From positions 126,602,891-126,666,890 of the forward strand of contig CM043947.1 of the NCBI GenBank assembly GCA_014529385.2: DNA of 64,000 nucleotides. The letters run 5' to 3'. The notes beneath the pieces were generated by a model, which saw nothing but the letters and a program-made list of their open reading frames with translations, did no database searches and was not told the DNA's origin. Positions 10,738 to 21,000 of the stretch are shown here, in pieces. Position 1 is the first letter of the stretch; each line of letters opens with the position of its first letter. Position numbers and translations under genes: made by a program. This DNA is from Adiantum capillus-veneris (taxonomy: Eukaryota > Streptophyta > Polypodiopsida > Polypodiales > Pteridaceae).

Positions 10738-10962
10738 ATGAATAACCATAATCCACATAGAAGCAATTTCTTTCATTTCCATTATGTGCAATCTATTAGA
10801 GTCAACATTTGGATTAGTCGAAAGATTCACTTTCAGCAACGCATAGTGTTTCTATTTGGTCCTGAAAGGCTCAACGAAATACTTCTCTCACCAGATCCCA
10901 TCATACTACCTATTATTGACTATAACTTCTCTTTCGATGTGAGTGTGGTTATTTTATTATGA
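10738..10962 (+). CDS. LTR-encoded small ORF 1 (74 codons), unknown family
   Basis: The frame runs from ATG at 10738 to TGA at 10960-10962, and is open further upstream without ATG to 10660. Key segments are VNIWISRKIHFQQRIVFLFG, then the L-N-E-I-L-x-S-P core, and a hydrophobic end (SFDVSVVILL). The same arrangement recurs in the next ORF and at 19885-20096. From the shared FG motif to the stop each copy has the same length, about 35 residues. The stop overlaps the next start as ATGA. Comparison with the 19885 copy shows many third-codon-position changes that keep the amino acid, which argues for past selection on the peptide. No signal peptide or known domain is recognised. Host homology is unknown. 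Confidence 0.5.
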   Translation: MNNHNPHRSNFFHFHYVQSIRVNIWISRKIHFQQRIVFLFGPERLNEILLSPDPIILPIIDYNFSFDVSVVILL

Positions 10963-11171
10963 ATCAAGAGGATTTGTACTCACAACTAATCCCCATCGCT
11001 AGACAAAACATATACATTATAGTACGCACAAAGCTACAGTTCCAAAGAGCAATCCGTATCTTATTTGGACAACAAAGATTAAATATCATTAACTCATCCA
11101 TTAACCCTTTTATCCTACCCATGATACGATATGATCGTAATCTCGATGTTTTCATTTTTTTTTTGTTCTGA
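10959..11171 (+). CDS. LTR-encoded small ORF 2 (70 codons), paralogue of ORF 1
   Basis: ATG at 10959 overlaps the stop of small ORF 1 by the ATGA tetramer. The peptide keeps the ORF 1 pattern: QNIYIIVRTKLQFQRAI, then ILFGQQRLN, FILPMIRYDRNLDV and a hydrophobic end FIFFLF before the stop. It is far more diverged from ORF 1 than the LTRs are from each other, so the duplication predates this insertion. It would lie in the R/U5 part of the transcript, upstream of gag. Function is unknown. A decayed domain of a single longer peptide is the alternative. Confidence 0.45.
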   Translation: MNQEDLYSQLIPIARQNIYIIVRTKLQFQRAIRILFGQQRLNIINSSINPFILPMIRYDRNLDVFIFFLF

Positions 11172-11421
11172 CTATCTTTCATGAGTTCTCTCCATCACGT
11201 GTGTGTTTGTAAGGAAAAGTGAGCGGCTTCTTTGGCTACATTTCTTCTTTGGCTCTAAAAGATATGTTATCTACATCTTAGCTCTTTCTCATAACCCTTG
11301 AGCTGCCTCACAAACTCTCACAGCAAGAGGCCCAGTGCCTTCCTGGCAAGACCGCCTACTTCTTGACATATTTTTGGTGAACCTGACGCGAAACTGCCAG
11401 GGTGAGAGTTTGTGCATAACC

Positions 11422-12385
11422 ATGGGTGATCATGTTGAGCAACAGGGTATGCATTTTGACCCAGCAACAATGCAAATATTTTAAGCATTTGCAATGTTCA
11501 TGCAACAACAACATGCTTTTGAAAGAAGGGAGATTTCAGCAACGAAGGCCATACAAGCGGTCATCAACAACATGGATCAGTTCAATGGCAAAGATGTAAC
11601 CAAGTACTTACGCGAGTATGTGAAAGAGATGGAGCTGCATCGCGTGTCAGAAGGTGACTCCATAAATTAGGGAGCATGTTAGGGCAATTAAAGATGGGCA
11701 TGGGAGAAATTGGGAAGAGCTCAAAGTAGCTTTAAAGGAGGAATATTTCATGGAGGACTCGGAGAGAGTGACCAAAAGAACATTCTTAGAATGGGTAGTC
11801 AAGCCAAATCAAGGACTATCAATAACATAGCTACTTAGGGAATTTGAGCGGCGCTATGCACAACTCATCAAGACAGAAAGGGCCACACTAGATGCAGAGA
11901 AGATAGATCTTTTCTTACAATCCGCAGGTAAAGAGTTTCAAGAAAATTTGGAGCTTCTCCTTGAAGATAAGGATGTTGAGCAAGGACTAAAGACCAACTG
12001 GAATGAAGTTGAAGGTGCTGTCTCGTTGCTTGCCAAACGACAAAGAAAAAGGGACAAGATGGTAGTAAACACTACAAGTCCTTCAACCTCAACTTCTGAC
12101 AAAATGGTAAAGCCTACTTTTATCGCTCCTAAGTTTGATGAGTCCATGCTAGATGAGCTTGTGAAGGGAATGCGTGACTTGAAGGTGAAGCTTGCAAAGC
12201 TTGAAGAAAAAGGCCAACCATCAGGGACACTTCCTAGGCAAAGACAACAGCCCAAAGAAGGGTTTGTTAATAGATGTATTTGGTGTGATAGCACAGACCA
12301 TGTAAGAAGGGATTGTGATGATTTTAGTGATGCTTTGTCAAAAGATGTTGTCTTTTTTAAGGATGGTAAAATCCACTATATATAG
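11422..12385 (+). pseudogene. gag: Element B gag (capsid and zinc knuckle), broken
   Basis: The frame opens with MGDHVEQQGMHFDPATMQIF at 11422 and is soon interrupted by stops (first at 11481-11483), with frameshifts between about 11660 and 11948. An intact tail from 11948 to 12385 holds a nucleocapsid zinc knuckle, CIWCDSTDHVRRDC, matching C-X2-C-X4-H-X4-C at about 12276-12317. Gag forms the virus-like particle and binds element RNA. A TAG at 12383 ends it. Pol lies in the same frame after about 140 bp, so the ancestral arrangement was probably one gag-pol frame. Confidence 0.85.
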
Positions 12386-12529
12386 ACAGGTCTACCCTTG
12401 AGAACTAACTTTGGGAAGGGGGGAATGCAAACCTTAGTTGAAGATATGGCAACTAAGCAGCGCCATATCTTCTTTTTGAAGATATGACCATCAAAAAGAG
12501 CTTCTAGAAGTGGAGGAAGAAGCGACTCA

Positions 12530-14705
12530 ATGACTTCTCAAACACCCTCAACAAAAGGAGCATCTCCACCTCAAGTACTCATGGAGGAGTCTACAACAGG
12601 AAAGAAGAAAGAGCCAACAAAAGGTAAGACAAAAGGCCCAACTTATAAACTACAATCTGATATTGAGGTTTCTACAGATTTAAAGACAGTCTTGGAGGAA
12701 AGGATCTTAAATAGCAAGATTGAGTTTACTCTAGGAGAAGTTCTTGGCATTGCAAAGCGTGAATTCCATGAGGAAATCATTGACATCATCAAGAGGAAGA
12801 GGCAAACTCTTGCTGAAGTTTCTCGTCCACAGGTTGAAGGGGAAACCTCAAAGACACAAGGGATACAGCTGCAAAATAAGGAGGAGGATGATGGAACTAT
12901 GGTAGGATGCTACCAATCTAGTGGGAGAGTGAAGCAAGTGCATTTCTCAAATGATGATGAAGAAGTTGAAGATATTCCTAGGAGCTACTATTTACGAAGT
13001 CACTGGGCAAGGGCTACTACAGAAACTTTGGTCAAGGTAGGTGATCTTGAAGAGCCATTTGTTGCCTTGGTTGACCATGGTTCAGAAATAAACATAATGT
13101 CAAAGAGTCTCTACAACAAGTGCAAATTGCCAATGGACACAAATCATGGCTGGATGGTAAAAGTGGCAACCAATTCATCCGGAATTGTATGCAGCATGTC
13201 CAAGTGTGAAGGTGACAATAGGTGATGTAAAGATTGACCAAAACTTCTTTATACAGGATACATCTTCATATCATCTCATCCTTGGACAACCCTACATTGT
13301 GGGAGTTCGAATGGAAACAAAGGTAATGGATGATGGTTCAGCGTATGCTAGGATACGTAGCAAAGATGGTAAACGAGCTGTCCAATTTCTCAAAGTTTGT
13401 GTGAACCATGAGAGAAATCGTGACAACCTCAGAGAACATCCTCTACCAAAGGTGAGCAAAGAGTTTCATGACCATAGGGAAATGATGGGTTTTGGCCAAG
13501 TACCAAGTACCATTGTAAAGCGGGATTGCAGTGGTACAGAAAGAAAAATAGTTTCGCCTGATCCAAAAATAGGTGAAACTTTCTCAATGATCTCCTTGGT
13601 AACAAGGAATGGATCAGTATGTTTTACAAAACTTGAAGATTTGAAGAGATGTGAGAGGCAATATGTGCATAATGTACAAATAGGCATGAAAAAGAGTGGG
13701 TTGGTAAAGCCTACTGAAAATGTTTTGGGTTTGTGTAAGCAAGTTTTTTTTGTAGATACTATGGGTGAGATTGATGCTATAATGGAGTCTAGTTTGCATC
13801 TTGAAAATGAAGTGGTGGAAGTATGCTCTATGGAAATGTATGAAGGAATAGAAGCCTTTAAAGAAAACCAAACAGTTAGCCCAGAAGTCCATGTTGAAAC
13901 TAAATACAAGAGTGTAGCAAAGAAGGTAAAACCAGTAGCTTCACCCTTACCACCCAACAACAGGGAAAAGATTGAGCAAGCTTCTTTGCAACCAAGTTTA
14001 AGGAATCCTAAAAACATCGAGCATACCTTCACAAAGGAGTCTTTTCAAGAGTTGCAGATTGGTTGCGAGGAGTTTCTAACACAGAAGGAGACAAAGTGCT
14101 TCAAAGAAATGCTTTCAAAGCATGGTAAGGCTTTTGCATTTGAGCCACATGAGATAGGATGTGTTGATCCTTCTATTGTAGCTCCTATGGTAATTTTCAC
14201 AATACCTCATGTGCCTTGGAATCTGCGGCCTATTCCGGTTCCAAAGGCTCATTTGCCAAAGTTAGTAGAGCTACTGAATGAGAAAATCAAAATGGGAATC
14301 TTGGAGCCTTCTTGTGCTCCATACTCAAACAGGTGGTTCACAGTTCCAAATAAGAATGGTTCTCTACGCTTCATCCAAGATATGCAACCAGTGAACAAGG
14401 TGACAATTAGAAATGTAGGTACATGTCCAATTGTGGATGAGTTTGCAGAGGCGTTTGTAGGGAGGGCAATCTACTCAATGGGGGATCTCTACTCAAGGTA
14501 TGATCAATTTCAGCTTGCAATCGAAATCAGAGACTTGACAACCATGAGGACACCTTTGGGTTTGGTAAGGATGTGTACCTTGCCACAGGGAGCAACCAAC
14601 TCGGTTGCACATATGATGAATGGGATGAATAAGGTCTTACGTGACTTTATTCCTCAAATCACAATGCCTTTCATTGATGATTTGCCTATCAAAGGATGTG
14701 AATAA
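12530..14705 (+). pseudogene. pol: Element B protease and reverse transcriptase (N-terminal part)
   Basis: The 12530-13225 frame carries an aspartic-protease motif, FVALVDHGSEINIMS, in which the usual D-S/T-G is D-H-G. A shift near 13190 moves to the 13185-14705 frame (YHLILGQPYIVG, the protease end). A long linker follows, and then RT: MGILEPSCAPYSNRWFTVP, FIQDMQPVNKVT, YSMGDLYSRYDQFQ, LPQGATNS, and the catalytic FIDD (usual form Y/F-x-D-D) near 14676. A TAA at 14703-14705 stops it, and the same frame continues at once. RT copies element RNA into cDNA. The altered protease triplet and the shift and stop make it non-functional. Confidence 0.9.
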
Positions 14706-15848
14706 AGTGACAAAGATGAAGCTTTGGATCTCAAGGGATGTCGCAGGTTTGTGGTAAATCACATAAATGATTATGATAAAATTTTGTCTAGGTTGGAAGA
14801 AGTGAATCTTACATTGTCAGGGAAAAAGTCTATGTTTGGTGTCAATAAAGTGCTCATTGTGGGGCACATGTGCAGGCCATATGGTAGAAAACCTTGTCCA
14901 GCAAAGGTAGATGCCATCCGAAGAATGAAAGAAACATGCACTAGCATCACTGAGGTTAGAAGGTTTCTGGGAGCATGTGTCTTCTATGTTATTTGGATTC
15001 CACATTATGCACATGTAGCTGATCCTCTTTATCAGAATCAAAAGTTTAAATGGACAGAAGCACATGTAAAATCCATGAAAAAGCTAAAGGAGTTGCTCCA
15101 GTCAGCACCAACTTTGAGAAAGGTAGACTATGAGTGTCAAAGGCCAGTAATTGTGACAGTAGACACCAGTCCTACAGGGATTGGATGGGCAATAGGGCAA
15201 GATGATGAAGAAGGACGCAGGTATGTGGTAAGATTTGGAGCAAAGGTACTAAGTGCTCGCCAAAGAAACTATCCACAAATAAAGAGAGAGCTATGGGGTA
15301 TGGTTACAGCCTTAAAAAATGGAAAAGAGTACCTTATCGGTGCATGTGTGGTTATAGAAACATATTGTCTACCACTTCTTGGGATGATTACAAGCTGCTC
15401 AACACCAGACATTGCTATGTTGCGGTGGATTGCCTACATTAAGTCCTTAAATCCCGAGTTTAAGCACATTGCAGGTAAACACAATACAGTGGCAGATATG
15501 CTATCAAGGGCAAGGTATGAAGATGAGTCACAAATGATTGACGAGGGAGATGATGTAAGCACAAAGTTCTATTCTATCTCTCATGTCAAAGGTAACAATG
15601 TCTGCATGACTAATTCACTTGAATTGTTCTTGAAAGATCTTTATGAAGGTGATTGGCTTCTTATTGGAAGCTACTTGAGTACTCTAATAAAACAGGATGA
15701 TTGGTCTGAACAAGAATTTAAGAGGATACGCAGGAAAGCATATGGGTACTTTTTGAGGGATGGTTACTTGTGGAAGCATCCTAAACAAAAGGGTGCTACA
15801 CCACAACGGGTTATATGTAAAAAAGAGACTCAAGTAAAGCTCATGTAA
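14706..15848 (+). pseudogene. pol: Element B RT thumb, RNase H and integrase N-terminus
   Basis: This is the direct in-frame continuation of the preceding pol segment after one stop. It has the RT thumb/connection (VRRFLGACVFYVIWIPHYAHVA), then RNase H (VIVTVDTSPTGIGWAIGQ, LSARQRNYPQIKRELWGMV) and the end motif HIAGKHNTVADMLSRARYED. The region leading to integrase is LWKHPKQKG. RNase H degrades the RNA strand of the RNA-DNA hybrid. The frame stops at 15846-15848, just before the integrase zinc domain. Confidence 0.9.
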
Positions 15849-16507
15849 GAGTTTCATGAGAGTCTATGGGCTGAGGTGTGTGGGCAACCTTCTCCAAGTT
15901 AAAAGAAAAATATTGGTGGAAGGGTATGTATAAAGATGTATCTCAATTTGTAGAGTCATGTGTAACTTGTCAAATGTATTCAAATGTCCGACATCATGAT
16001 GGATTGCACCCTACATATCCACTAGCCATGCACTATAAATGGGTTGTGGATCTAGTCACAATGCCTTTAGGACTCTGGCAGATGAGATACTTGGTTCTTG
16101 CACGAGAGGACCCAACTAACCAGGTTGAAGGAAGAGCATTAAGAGCTAAGACCACAGAAGTTGTGTGCAAATTCCTTCTTGATGAGGTGATTTGCCGTTA
16201 TGGTTGTGTGGGAAAAATCACTGCAAATCGAGGTGAACTGGATGCCGAAGAAGCAAGGGAGTTCTTTTCTAGATTAGGGATCAAGCTTTCTCTTACTACA
16301 GCTTACAACCCTGAAGGAAATGGAAAGAGTGAAGTAAAGATTCCCATTGCAGGAAAAAGGATCAAAATGTTTAAAAGAAGAGGAGACAATGATCTAGAAG
16401 ATGTTGATGAGGAAGAAGAGCAAAACACAGGTGAAGATCAAAGTGAACATGAAGCTCTGGAATCATCCAGTGAAGAAGAAAGCAAGGAAGATGTACAAGA
16501 GGTCTGA
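15849..16507 (+). pseudogene. pol: Element B integrase, catalytically altered, acidic tail
   Basis: After a frameshift the frame gives WATFSKLKEKYWWKGMY and CVTCQ (zinc-domain cysteines, with the first histidines damaged). The core follows with the first catalytic D (WVVDLVTMP). The segment that should read T-D-R-G is TANRGELD, so the second catalytic Asp is Asn. The last motif, YNPEGNGKSE, keeps its Glu. The protein then lacks the normal C-terminal domain and runs into a strongly acidic tail (LEDVDEEEEQNTGEDQSE and so on) before a stop at 16505. The purine tract and 3' LTR follow within 60 bp. The integrase is dead by residue change and truncation. Confidence 0.87.
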
Positions 16508-16548
16508 TCTTACAAAGAGACAATGTGGCACATACCGGAGGATGTGCA

Positions 16549-16565
16549 AGTTTAGAGGGGGTGGA
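16549..16565 (+). promoter_or_regulatory. Element B polypurine tract
   Basis: The purine-rich string 'agtttagagggggtgga' lies immediately before the TG of the 3' LTR. This is the expected place for the plus-strand primer of reverse transcription. Confidence 0.7.
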
Positions 16566-17926
16566 TGTCGTGTTGTGGCACGTATATAGTGGGAACGGGC
16601 ATTAAACGATTTATCTTGTGACTTTTTGACGCATAAGTATACTTCATATAATACTCATATGCATAAATAAAATCTTTCTACCATACCTTAGTATTACCTT
16701 TGAAGTCTATAAATGTACATTACTATTAGAAAGTACTGCAAGAGAAGTATCAATGATTGTGCCTCTTTTTTTCTTGGGGAAAAGCATTTGTATATTTCTT
16801 CTAATATCTCAGCTATACCCTACCATATATAAATTATTTTCTTCTTTTCACATTTATTTAATAATATAACCCTTCAATAATGCATACCTTCTTGGATACA
16901 TACAAGAGGGAAGGGCCTACTAGAAGACTTTATGAAAAGGAAGATCCAAAGCTTCATGGACCATCCCAATTTGAAAATCCCGACCTAAGGGCATGCAAAA
17001 AAGGCCAAAACCAAGTCAAGCTCTTTTAGTAGGCCAATTTTTTCCTTTTGAAGCATGTCAATCCAAGTTACAGGTCAAAAGTTACAGGGAAACCAGTGAA
17101 AAACCCTCTCACAACTACACTGCAAGAAGAGATGGTAAACAGGTGAATCAAGTGAAAAGAGGTAATCTTGGTCTTTTTCCATAAAATAATATATTTAGAG
17201 GATAAAATACACAAGCATGTGAATGTGACACCTCAAAGATGCCTTGAAGGACAAGACACACAAGCTGGGACCCCCTGCTGGAGCCACACAGAAGATGCCT
17301 AGGTGGGGCCCACATACATCATGCACCCACATGGAGCCTCAACGACCAAAAATGCTGAATTTTATGATATTTTGAGTCCTAATATTGCCCATTTTAATAA
17401 ATATCCAAAGAACATTTGATTTGGGCTAACTCTTTAGTCTAATCAAGTGATTATGTAAAACATGGCTCCCTCACCTATAAAAAGGGCAACCTTCGCTTCA
17501 TTGGGGGCAAGCTATGAGTGAGTGAGAATAGCTCAATTCCATAGTGACACACTCATCTTAGTGCCACACTTTCTCTTGAAGAAAGGCTGAAGTCTTGCCT
17601 CATCTTCTCTCTCCATTAAGGTGGTGGCGATTGCTCTCATGTATTCAAGCAGCAACCTTGTCAATGTAATGAGTACAACCTTCTTGCGGGAAACAATTAT
17701 GAGCACAAGGTTAGTAACCATATCTTCATCTTCCACAAGCATCTCTCTCTCTTAAGGTTCTCATTCTCTTCCACAAACTCTAGAATCTCCTTGCTACAGG
17801 TACTTCTCTCCCCGCAGTATCCTTATTGCCTAAGGGCAACAATAGGGCTTGGGAGAGAAACTCTCTTCTTCTTCTCCTTTCACTTCTTTCACACCTTTAT
17901 CTTTGAACATACTAAGTATATCATTG

Positions 17927-18151
17927 ATGAATAACCATAATCCACATAGAGGCGATTTCTTTCATTTCCATTCTGTGCAATCTATTAGGGTCAACATTTG
18001 GATTAGTCGAAAGATTCACTTTCAGCAACGCATAGTGTTTCTATTTGGTCCTGAAAGGCTCAACGAAATACTTCTCTCACCAGATCCCATCATACTACCT
18101 ATTATTGACTATAACTTCTCTTTCGATGTGAGTGTGGTTATTTTATTATGA
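17927..18151 (+). CDS. Small ORF 1, 3' LTR copy
   Basis: This is the 3' LTR counterpart of the ORF at 10738-10962, still open, with S-N to G-D and Y-to-S changes near the start. Because LTR copies are identical at insertion, these differences arose afterwards and say nothing about selection before it. The ATGA overlap with the next ORF is preserved. Confidence 0.45.
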   Translation: MNNHNPHRGDFFHFHSVQSIRVNIWISRKIHFQQRIVFLFGPERLNEILLSPDPIILPIIDYNFSFDVSVVILL

Positions 18152-18360
18152 ATCAAGAGGATTTGTACTCACAACTAATCCCCATCGCTAGACAAAACAT
18201 ATACATTATAGTAAGCACAAAGCTACAGTTCCAAAGAGCAATCCGTAGCTTATTTGGACAACAAAGATTAAATATCATTAACTCATCCATTAACCCTTTT
18301 ATCCTACCTATGATACGATATGATCATAATCTCGATGTTTTCATTTTTGTTTTGTTCTGA
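18148..18360 (+). CDS. Small ORF 2, 3' LTR copy
   Basis: This is the 3' LTR counterpart of 10959-11171, still open over 70 codons. It differs by R-to-S, I-to-S, R-to-H and F-to-V substitutions, with one synonymous change, so it looks unconstrained since insertion. Confidence 0.42.
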   Translation: MNQEDLYSQLIPIARQNIYIIVSTKLQFQRAIRSLFGQQRLNIINSSINPFILPMIRYDHNLDVFIFVLF

Positions 18361-18557
18361 CTATCTTTCATGAGTTCTCTCCATCACGTGTGTGTTTGTA
18401 AGGAAAAGTGAGCGGCTTCTTTGGCTACATTTCTTCTTTGGCTCTAGAAGATATGTTATCTACATCTTAGCTCTTTCTCATAAACCTTGAGCTGCCTCAC
18501 AAACTCTCACAGCAAGAGGCCCGGTGCCTTCCTGGCAAGACCGCCTACTTCTTGACA

Positions 18558-18862
18558 ACGTTTGAAGATCTATTTCTTTCTCTCTTCTTCCTTCTCACAC
18601 ACTTTCCCTGTGCACATGCTCTTTATTATCGTTATTATATGGACGGTGTGTACTATTTGACTAGCTTCGCTAGATGAGCACGAGCATCCTGGCTCTTGTA
18701 TATGTGTGTTTGTGTGTGTGACTCTCTAAGTCCCTGCAGTGCATCCTAGCCATACGTCTACTAGGTGGTGCCCCCCCCCCAAGTTTCTATCTCCCCCCAA
18801 TGATGAGGTCCCTAGGCATCGTCCTAGTGTAGAGGCCACCGGGGTCGATTTGCCTGCCTCAT
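18558..18862 (+). repeat. Repeat R, copy 1, right part
   Basis: From 'acgtttgaagatctatttc' to 'gatttgcctgcct' this aligns with about 26794-27093. It includes 'ttattatatggacggtgtg' and 'gatgagcacgagcatcct'. It holds a C-run at about 18771-18780, where the other copy has 'tcctt'. Element B separates it from its left half. Confidence 0.9.
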
Positions 18863-19339
18863 TAGAAAGGTTCCCCCACCTAGGAGGGCTTGCTAAGCCT
18901 TCAGCATTTTCTTGTAAATGAGTGAAGCAACCCCAACAAGCACATTCAAAATAGAGGTTTTCTACTACAGTAACGAGCTCATCCACATCAAGGGAGGAAA
19001 GAGATTAGTGAAGCCTCTCTTTCTCAAAGAATCCTCAAAGAGGAAGAAGTCTACAACCACCCATAGGCGGCCCAAGGGTGTTGCACGAGCGAACAAAAGA
19101 AGGGATTCAGCGATACTTGAAAGTACATGGTACATGAAGGGAAGGAGGCACCTAGCAGTGCTAGTGATTCAAATTTTGAGGCTGAGACCCAAGCACAATA
19201 GCCAAGATTCCCACCAGGTTATGATGGAGTTTATCATCTAGGCCAAAAGATGAAAGATTGCATGTCATTTTGCGGCATGTATGCGAGTGCAACTAGTGCA
19301 TTTTGTTAATCCTGAAGCCAAGGTAGTGAGGGCATTTCC
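18863..19339. other. Spacer with one short unrecognised frame
   Basis: A 107-codon plus frame at 18918-19241 (MSEATPTSTFKIEVFYYSNE, then basic KRKKSTTTHRRPKG) is present but matches nothing I recognise and may be chance or element C leader. Nothing else is seen. Confidence 0.3.
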
Positions 19340-19679
19340 ATGCCCTAAAGAGGTGTGGTTTGGCTAGTGGCATCGTTATTTTGGAGAGCGTGTTGAGAGC
19401 CTCCCTGCCCTCCCTTTGCAACTCATCCTAAGGAAGTTGTCTACCACATATGAAACCAAGTGGATTGGGAGAAATTTACACCTAAATGGCGTCCACTTCA
19501 CACCTCTTTAGGGCATGGAGAGGTGTGGTTTGGCTAGTGTCATTGCTATTTTGGAGAGCGTGTTGAGAGCCTCCGTGCTCTTCCTTTGCAACTCATCCTA
19601 AGGAAGTTGTCTACCACATATGAAACCGAGTGGATTGGGGGAAATTTACACCTAAATGGCATGCACTTCATGCAACGGT
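19340..19679. repeat. 170-bp direct tandem duplication
   Basis: The units 19340-19509 and 19510-19679 match closely, with landmarks 'aggtgtggtttggctagtg' at 19351 and 19521, and 'ggaagttgtctaccacata' in both. The second unit leads into an 89-codon frame at 19586-19855 that I do not recognise. Confidence 0.88.
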
Positions 19680-19884
19680 TTTATTATGGCAATTCCTTAC
19701 AGCTGCTATTAGCAAAAAAACTCAGGGTCGTCAAGAACGTCATCATCACCCCCTATGTGATGGTAGTTGAACAGTTTGGTAAGGTGGAAGTCATGAAGGG
19801 TAGTGACCTATTGTGGATATACAGCCTCGTCAATGCCAAGAAGGTGCCGCTTTAATAGTAAGTAAGTTTTTACCCTGTGTAATC

Positions 19885-20096
19885 ATGGATAATGGACCTC
19901 AATTTTTTCCTTTTAACTTCCTACGTCATATGCATGTGAACATATATGTTGATAGAAAAAATTTTACCATCAGAAAATAGTTTTCTTGTTTGGACCCCAA
20001 GTATTAGATGAAATCCTTAGATCCCCACTTCCTATCATGCTGCCTCTATTGGATTATCAACATTCATTCGATGTATCTATATTCATTTTGTTCTAG
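19885..20096 (+). pseudogene. Third, diverged copy of the LTR small ORF
   Basis: ATG at 19885 starts a frame that aligns with small ORF 1 of element B over its whole length, except for a 1-bp loss near 19962. After the shift the peptide reads IVFLFGPQVLDEIL, then PIMLPLLDYQHSFDV, and ends SIFILF at the TAG (20094-20096). With the missing base it would be 70 codons, the same length as small ORF 2. It lies about 100 bp upstream of element C gag (ATG 20200), so the gene sits before gag in two different gypsy elements. Function is unknown. Confidence 0.6.
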
Positions 20097-20199
20097 CTCC
20101 CTTTTCTTTAGACCCACTTCCAATCCTTTGTACAAACGATTGTGATTTTCAAATTATTATTTTTAAAAACAAGTATTGCAATTCTGAGATCTTGAGCAG

Positions 20200-21000
20200 A
20201 TGTCTTTTCCAAACTTCTATGGGAGCCCGGGCGAAGTCGCCCCAGATTTTTTGGACAATCTAGAAATGGCCTTCTTGGTATCCGGACAAGACGAGGAAGC
20301 TACTAAGGTCAGATCCGTCCCACTGGTTTTGTGAGAGGGGGCCAAGGTTTGGTACTAGACGCTCCCTCCAAACGTGAGAGAGGATTGGAAAAGGTTGAAG
20401 ATAGATTTTCTAAGTAATTATCAACAGCAAGAGTCCCCAAATGAAATCTAGAGACAGCTTCAAGAGCTTCAACAATCTTTGCCAAATGGTTATAAGGCAT
20501 ACAAATATCAATTTCTCAAACTTTGGAAAAAGTGGCCATCCTCATTGGGCAAAGGCGAGAGGGCACCAGACTATTTGAAGAAGGACTATTTCTTAGCAGG
20601 GCTTTATCCAATCCTGCGGGAAAAGGTAAAGGGATAATTTCCAGCTTCTTATGATCTAGCTATCCTTCATGCGAGAGAAAAAGACCGCAAGCTAAAATTC
20701 CAAGCTCGGCTACAAGGAGGAATCGAGCTTCCACCCATGGCATAGCAACCGGGGCTAGTGGGAGGGGTGGTCACAACCAACCCCGAAACCTCACAGCAGG
20801 AGTTATTGCAACAAATTACCAACCAGCTCGAAAGCCTCTCCCTAAACTTGGGTCAAGTGTGAGACCCCCCCACTGGCCAATGGAGCTAATCACAAAGGTG
20901 GTCAATGGCAAGCTAGGGAATATGTATACAATTGTGGGAAAATAGGGCATGGTATGTATTACTGCCCCTTTCCTCACCAAGGGAATGGAAATCCACGACA
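20200..21000 (+). pseudogene. gag: Element C gag
   Basis: ATG at 20200 begins MSFPNFYGSPGEVAPDFLDN and FLVSGQDEEATKVR, as in retrotransposon gag capsid. It continues past several stops as a helical capsid (LPNGYKAYKYQFLKLWKKWP, then APDYLKKDYFLAGL). A remnant zinc knuckle, NCGKIGHGMYYCPF, occurs near 20931-20972 with its first Cys lost. At least four stops interrupt it, so it is not functional. The minus-strand frame at 20816-21079 is a shadow. Confidence 0.75.

Larger units (their letters stand above)
9376..11368 (+). repeat. Element B 5' LTR (1993 bp)
   Basis: It begins TGTCGTGATGTGGCACG and ends CTTCTTGACA, with the canonical TG...CA termini. It aligns end to end with 16566-18557. It contains a TATA box near 10287 and two tandem small ORFs at 10738-11171. 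Nearly 2 kb is long for a gypsy LTR. Confidence 0.95.
9376..18557 (+). mobile_element. Element B: full-length Ty3/gypsy LTR retrotransposon
   Basis: The two LTRs (9376-11368 and 16566-18557) start TGTCGTG and end TTGACA. The internal region encodes, in order, gag with a zinc knuckle, protease, RT, RNase H and integrase, which is the Ty3/gypsy order. A purine tract (agtttagagggggtgga) ends at 16565. The left flank ends 'ttacgt' and the right flank begins 'acgttt', giving a 4-bp (possibly 5-bp) target duplication, and the uninterrupted R copy near 26797 supports this. By eye the LTRs differ at roughly 35 positions, about 2%. All internal genes carry stops or frameshifts, so the copy is inactive. 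No primer-binding site matched a tRNA that I know with confidence. Confidence 0.95.
16566..18557 (+). repeat. Element B 3' LTR (1992 bp)
   Basis: It aligns with the 5' LTR over its full length (offset 7190 then 7189 bp), with about 35 scattered differences by eye. The TATA box is at 17477, and the small ORF pair recurs at 17927-18360. It is followed by 'acgttt', which resumes repeat R. Confidence 0.95.

Noticed and set aside
13466-14032. 188-codon minus-strand frame
   Set aside because: It is antisense to the element B protease-RT linker, which has clear sense-strand motifs on both sides.
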